Source of the DNA: UBA5499 sp002426275
GTDB taxonomy: Bacteria; Bacillota; DTU084
Assembly: GCA_937888735.1 (NCBI GenBank)
Contig: CALASN010000128.1
Span: 1 to 32,121, forward strand
Direction of reading: 5' to 3'
Length of the DNA: 32,121 nt
In this document: positions 30,432-32,121 of the stretch, piece after piece
How positions within the stretch are numbered: the stretch's first letter is position 1
How the letters are laid out: every line of letters begins with the position of its first letter
The notes under the pieces: model-generated
The model's database searches: none
What the model was told of the DNA's origin: nothing
Seen by the model: the letters and a program-made list of their open reading frames with translations, nothing else
Translations under genes and position numbers: made by a program

Positions 30432-30495
30432 GTTCAGACTGAAAGAGCGCCTTTCCCATCCGGGAAACGTGATGAACATAAATGGAGGTACCGAG

Positions 30496-31794
30496 ATGTT
30501 AAGCTACCGCAAGTTTTTCTCCCGGAGGCAGCACAAAATTGAGGAGTTTGTGAGCTGGGCGCGCCAGCATGCCGTCCCTTTTGAGAGCCTGGAGCAAGAC
30601 ATAGAAAAGCTTGCTTTCCTGGACGACTCGCTGGCGGATAAGCGCGTCGTTTACTTGGGGGAAGAAGACCACTGGATTCAGGAAAAAAACGAATATCGAA
30701 CTTTAATGCTGCGCTACCTCCTCTCCCGCGGGTGGCGGTACGTGGGAGAGGAGCTGGGATGGTCCGACGGCATCCGGACAGACTGCTATCTTCAAACCGG
30801 CCGGCTGTCGGCTCTTGAGCGCCTTGCCACTTACGGCTACCGCGGAGATGTGCGGGCCGACCGCGAAGATAAGCCTTCTGGTATTCTCAAAGACGGCTGG
30901 GACAACTATCCCACGCAGGCTTTTAAAGCCGAACAGCTCCGTTTTGCCAAGAGCCTGCGGAATTTCAACGCAAGGCTGCCGCAGTCAGATAAGATCCGTT
31001 TCTTCGGCTTTGACGTCAACGCGGCAGCGGGCGGAGGATATGAAGATATCCGAGAATTGCTGAAGCCTGCAGCCTCTCAGCTTACGGAACTGCAAAAGGC
31101 GCTGGCTCTGACTCCAGGTGAAACAATAGAGCAGGAAATCGACCGGCTGAGTCGGACTCTACAGACTGTTGACGATCAGAAAATTATTTTGCAGGCGCTG
31201 CTTGGAGAGAAGCGCTTTGCGCAGCTGCGGCAATCCCTATGTACAATGCGCGATAGCTTCGCTTATTTCCGCATGGCCAATCCCGCGGCCACCTACAAAG
31301 CCTTAAATAAAGCGATGGCCGCCCGTGAAGAGCTGATGTACAGACATGTGACTTTTATTCTTTCGCAGATGAAGCCACAGGATAAATTAGTTTTAATGGG
31401 TCACAACAGGCATTTATCCAAAAATATAGAGAAAATCAAAAACCCGGGCGCGTCTCCTCCGGGCGGCAAGCTTGTCCCCTCGGTGGGCACCCTCCTTAAC
31501 CGCCTGCTGCCTAATCAGGTCTTTTCAATCTGGATGCTGTACGATCACGGAAAGAGCTCTCACCCCTTTAGCACGCTCAGCCATGAGTATACCAGCGGGC
31601 CGGAGAGCTTAAATGCGCTCCTGGCAAAGGTAGGCTCAATATATCTGCTCCCCACCGCCTCGCCGGACGCGCCGGCTTTGCTCAACGCGGAGCTTGACAT
31701 TAACGGTATCTATAATGTCCCCTTTCGCGCTGCAATTTCCCAACAAGCAGACGCCGTCTTTTTTATTAACGAAGTCCATCCGCTAATGACGTAA
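30496..31794 (+). CDS. Erythromycin-esterase-like family hydrolase
   Basis: Member of the erythromycin esterase (EreA/EreB-like) fold family, 432 residues, with no signal peptide. Family features are LGEEDHWIQEKNEYR, in which Glu and His59 fit the catalytic Glu43/His46 of EreB, a Glu in VGEELGW fitting Glu74, and MGHNRHLSKN, in which two histidines three apart fit His285/His288. I choose the ATG at 30496 because GGAGGT lies 6 bases upstream; earlier in-frame ATG/GTG codons lack a site. It is transcribed alone, divergent from apt. Most family members have unknown substrates, so macrolide resistance should not be assumed from this sequence. Confidence 0.85.
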   Translation: MLSYRKFFSRRQHKIEEFVSWARQHAVPFESLEQDIEKLAFLDDSLADKRVVYLGEEDHWIQEKNEYRTLMLRYLLSRGWRYVGEELGWSDGIRTDCYLQTGRLSALERLATYGYRGDVRADREDKPSGILKDGWDNYPTQAFKAEQLRFAKSLRNFNARLPQSDKIRFFGFDVNAAAGGGYEDIRELLKPAASQLTELQKALALTPGETIEQEIDRLSRTLQTVDDQKIILQALLGEKRFAQLRQSLCTMRDSFAYFRMANPAATYKALNKAMAAREELMYRHVTFILSQMKPQDKLVLMGHNRHLSKNIEKIKNPGASPPGGKLVPSVGTLLNRLLPNQVFSIWMLYDHGKSSHPFSTLSHEYTSGPESLNALLAKVGSIYLLPTASPDAPALLNAELDINGIYNVPFRAAISQQADAVFFINEVHPLMT

Positions 31795-32121
31795 TGGGGG
31801 TTTGCTCCGGAAGTTAGCTTAGCTGAGCATAAAAGTCATAAAGGATTGAACTACCGTGATTGGCGGCTTTTTCAAGCCGGAAAAACCGAGCCGAATTTGG
31901 CTGATCGCCGCGCCAAAGCCTAAAGCTACCATAAATAACCGGAGATCTGCCTTTCCCTTGAGAGCTTTTCAAGAAAATCTTTTAGCTCGTCCGTAACGGT
32001 ATTAATTTTAAAATGGAAATATCCGATATTCATTACTGGACAGTGAAAACTTCTGCCCTACTAAGAAACTAGCAAATCCTCATCAGAATTGCAATTTAGC
32101 TGCTTAGATTTAATTATTTGC
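31795..32121. other. Non-coding or decayed 3' stretch at the window edge
   Basis: No recognisable gene or clear terminator was found after the erythromycin-esterase-like gene. Two minus-strand fragments look faintly protein-like: a 35-codon ORF (31926-32033) and, in another frame, a stop-terminated stretch ending at 31814. They might be pieces of one decayed gene. Confidence 0.4.
31926..32033 (-). CDS. Possible small ORF, or part of a frameshifted relic
   Basis: I do not recognise this ORF. ATG at 32033 opens 35 codons beginning MNIGYFHFKINTVTDEL, with an amphipathic acidic/basic middle (KDFLEKLSRER), and ends at TAG 31926. Composition looks protein-like, but the site upstream (a GGG well before the ATG) is poor and no promoter was seen. 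Another minus frame continues just past the stop with FRLWRGDQPNSARFF and ends at 31814, so a frameshift in a once longer gene is an alternative. Confidence 0.2.
   Translation of the reverse strand: MNIGYFHFKINTVTDELKDFLEKLSRERQISGYLW

Noticed and set aside
1..32121. CRISPR arrays, tRNA or rRNA genes, phage genes, intact insertion sequences
   Set aside because: Looked for by eye on both strands; no regularly spaced repeats, no tRNA-like cloverleaf with TTCGA arm in a spacer, no integrase or phage genes, and only a transposase relic.

Overview
The window reads as the chromosome of a Bacillota (Firmicutes) bacterium, most likely a Clostridia-type anaerobe or a relative. The main evidence is gene order. 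On the minus strand apt, rel, an MBL hydrolase, hisS, aspS, a 6S-type RNA, tcdA, rarA, an Rrf2 regulator, nifS and mnmA follow one another, closely matching the Bacillus subtilis apt-relA ... hisS-aspS-bsrA-yrvM-yrvN-cymR-yrvO-mnmA region (recalled, not searched). Strong purine-rich Shine-Dalgarno sites and frequent GTG/TTG starts also fit. Genus cannot be decided from the sequence alone. Almost everything is on the minus strand, so transcription mostly runs from high to low coordinates; only a ZIP transporter and an erythromycin-esterase-like gene are on the plus strand.

Region by region (minus genes listed in transcription order). 4050-1: arginine operon argC-argJ-argB-argD, with argD cut by the window edge, behind a promoter overlapped by two ARG boxes spaced 21 bp. 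4051-4559: gene-poor, with a possible sigma-factor relic and a hairpin. 12561-4560: a metal (probably copper) cluster: an HMA-SafE-cupredoxin fusion membrane protein, a CsoR-type repressor, a DUF2318 protein, a CopA P-type ATPase, an unknown membrane-anchored protein with an internal duplication, then an OmpR-type response regulator and histidine kinase. 12562-13407: gene-poor, with an ISAs1 transposase relic. 13408-14184 (+): ZIP transporter. 15447-14251: a lone L-rhamnose-isomerase-like gene. 18710-15517: Rrf2/IscR-like regulator, NifS, IscU, MnmA. 21523-18707: 6S RNA gene, tcdA, fthC, rarA. 25252-21604: hisS, aspS, SGNH hydrolase. 26845-25312: secreted/anchored parvulin foldase. 30268-26856: apt, rel, MBL hydrolase. 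30496-31794 (+): erythromycin-esterase-like protein. 31795-32121: no clear gene.

How the parts work together. The Rrf2-NifS-IscU-MnmA block couples cysteine desulfuration to Fe-S assembly and tRNA thiolation. The metal cluster carries two kinds of control: a G/C-rich inverted repeat of CsoR-operator type before csoR, and a perfect tandem 11-bp direct repeat in the -35 region of the fusion gene. The latter is the kind of site bound by OmpR/PhoB regulators such as the one encoded at the far end of the same cluster.

The points most worth follow-up are the HMA-SafE-cupredoxin fusion, the duplicated unknown protein in the same cluster, the two-layer regulation there, the 6S-type RNA, and an apparent CTG start for mnmA.
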